Source of the DNA: Chitinophagaceae bacterium
GTDB taxonomy: Bacteria; Bacteroidota; Bacteroidia; Chitinophagales; Chitinophagaceae
Assembly (NCBI GenBank): GCA_020853515.1
Contig: JADYYU010000251.1
Location: 1-7,048, forward strand
DNA length: 7,048 nt
Direction of reading: 5' to 3'
The notes below the pieces were generated by a model, which worked only from the letters and a program-made list of their open reading frames with translations, had not been told where the DNA came from and made no database searches. The translations under genes were made by a program, and so were the position numbers. This document shows positions 6,510-7,048 of this stretch, in pieces; position 1 is the stretch's first letter; each line of letters begins with the position of its first letter.

Positions 6510-7048
6510 ATGTCGGAATACAGAAGGAATATTGCAGTCAGTTACGGAGCGCAGATGGTATCGGTGACCTGCAATTTTTTATGCAGTTTGCTGGCGGCCC
6601 GCATGCTGGGCAAGGAGGGGCAGGGTGAGTTGGCGCTTTATGTGAGTTTTACGGCTTTCGTTACTTTGCTGGCCGGCTTAGGGCTGCCCTCTGCCCTTGT
6701 TTTTTTTCTGGCTTCCAAAAAAATTAACCGGGGTAAGGTAATTCCGCTGTTTAGTGCTGTCACGTTCATCTTATTAATCGCTTTTGCAGTTTTTTTTATC
6801 ATTGCCAGACAAATGAATCTGTTGCAGATTTTTTTGCCTGACTTTTTATTAAATCATAATACCTGGGCGATGGTCCTGTTGGCGCATCTGTTGTTTATGA
6901 TGATGAATCAGTATTTTTCTGCACTGTTGCAGGCCGAAAATAAGTTTACGCTGGCTGGTCTTTTAACTGTTATAGGCAGTGTATCCCTGTTGTTGCTGTA
7001 TTCGGTCAACTATTTTGAAATCTTCCAGGTTTCAGGTCCTGCCATTTA
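6510..7048 (+). CDS. Polysaccharide flippase-like membrane protein (MOP/Wzx family), N-terminal part
   Basis: An open frame of 179 codons runs from the ATG at 6510 to the end of the window without a stop, so the C-terminal part is missing. Members of the MOP superfamily (Wzx/RfbX type) flip lipid-linked sugar units across the inner membrane for O-antigen, capsule or exopolysaccharide assembly. The N-terminus is typical: a short charged start (MSEYRRN), a first membrane segment at about 8-30, then LLAARMLGKEGQGELALY (27-44) with the A-R-x-L-G-x-E-G-x-G-E pattern, and LLAGLGLPSALVFFLA (53-68). Further hydrophobic segments lie near 78-99, 117-140 and 147-166; full proteins usually have 12-14. 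An in-frame TAA at 6483-6485 with no ATG between it and 6510 fixes the start. Family membership is fairly secure, the transported sugar is unknown. Glycosyltransferase genes may follow beyond the edge. Confidence 0.8.
   Translation, partial: MSEYRRNIAVSYGAQMVSVTCNFLCSLLAARMLGKEGQGELALYVSFTAFVTLLAGLGLPSALVFFLASKKINRGKVIPLFSAVTFILLIAFAVFFIIARQMNLLQIFLPDFLLNHNTWAMVLLAHLLFMMMNQYFSALLQAENKFTLAGLLTVIGSVSLLLLYSVNYFEIFQVSGPAI

Overview
The window looks like chromosomal DNA from a member of the Bacteroidota, plausibly a Chitinophagaceae-like organism; the family-level guess is inference only. Supporting signs are lipoproteins with a Cys at residue 20, promoter-like boxes of the Bacteroidota TAnnTTTG type, little Shine-Dalgarno sequence, an outer-membrane-barrel-like protein of a type I associate with this phylum, and a Bacteroidota-style deoxynucleoside kinase with an S-D-Y motif.

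Layout. Bases 1-147 hold an open plus-strand frame that may be the tail of a gene outside the window. From 2040 down to 211 on the minus strand lies a two-gene unit: a small exported barrel-like protein, broken by one in-frame TAA, followed 9 bases later by a serine-hydrolase lipoprotein of the beta-lactamase/class C fold. Divergent from it is an arginyltransferase-like (ATE/Bpt C-domain) gene at 2156-2872. The 242 bases after it hold no gene and no convincing promoter or terminator. Next is a lipoprotein made almost entirely of seven RCC1-type propeller repeats (3115-4200). The 221-base convergent gap that follows has a 10-bp perfect inverted repeat around a core that resembles a dispersed Bacteroidota repeat, then the terminator of the next gene. 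On the minus strand are fbaB (class I fructose-bisphosphate aldolase, 5480-4422) and a deoxynucleoside kinase (6336-5707), separated by 226 bases with no supported gene. Divergent from the kinase, a polysaccharide-flippase-like membrane protein starts at 6510 and runs off the right edge.

How the genes work together. The kinase (nucleotide salvage) and the aldolase (glycolysis/gluconeogenesis) are housekeeping genes. The two lipoproteins, the barrel-like protein and the flippase all concern the cell envelope. No defence island, mobile element, CRISPR array, tRNA or rRNA was seen. The region is mostly ordinary; the items most worth a second look are the nonsense codon in the barrel gene, the altered Y-x-N motif of the serine hydrolase, the intergenic inverted repeat and the possibly leaderless flippase transcript.
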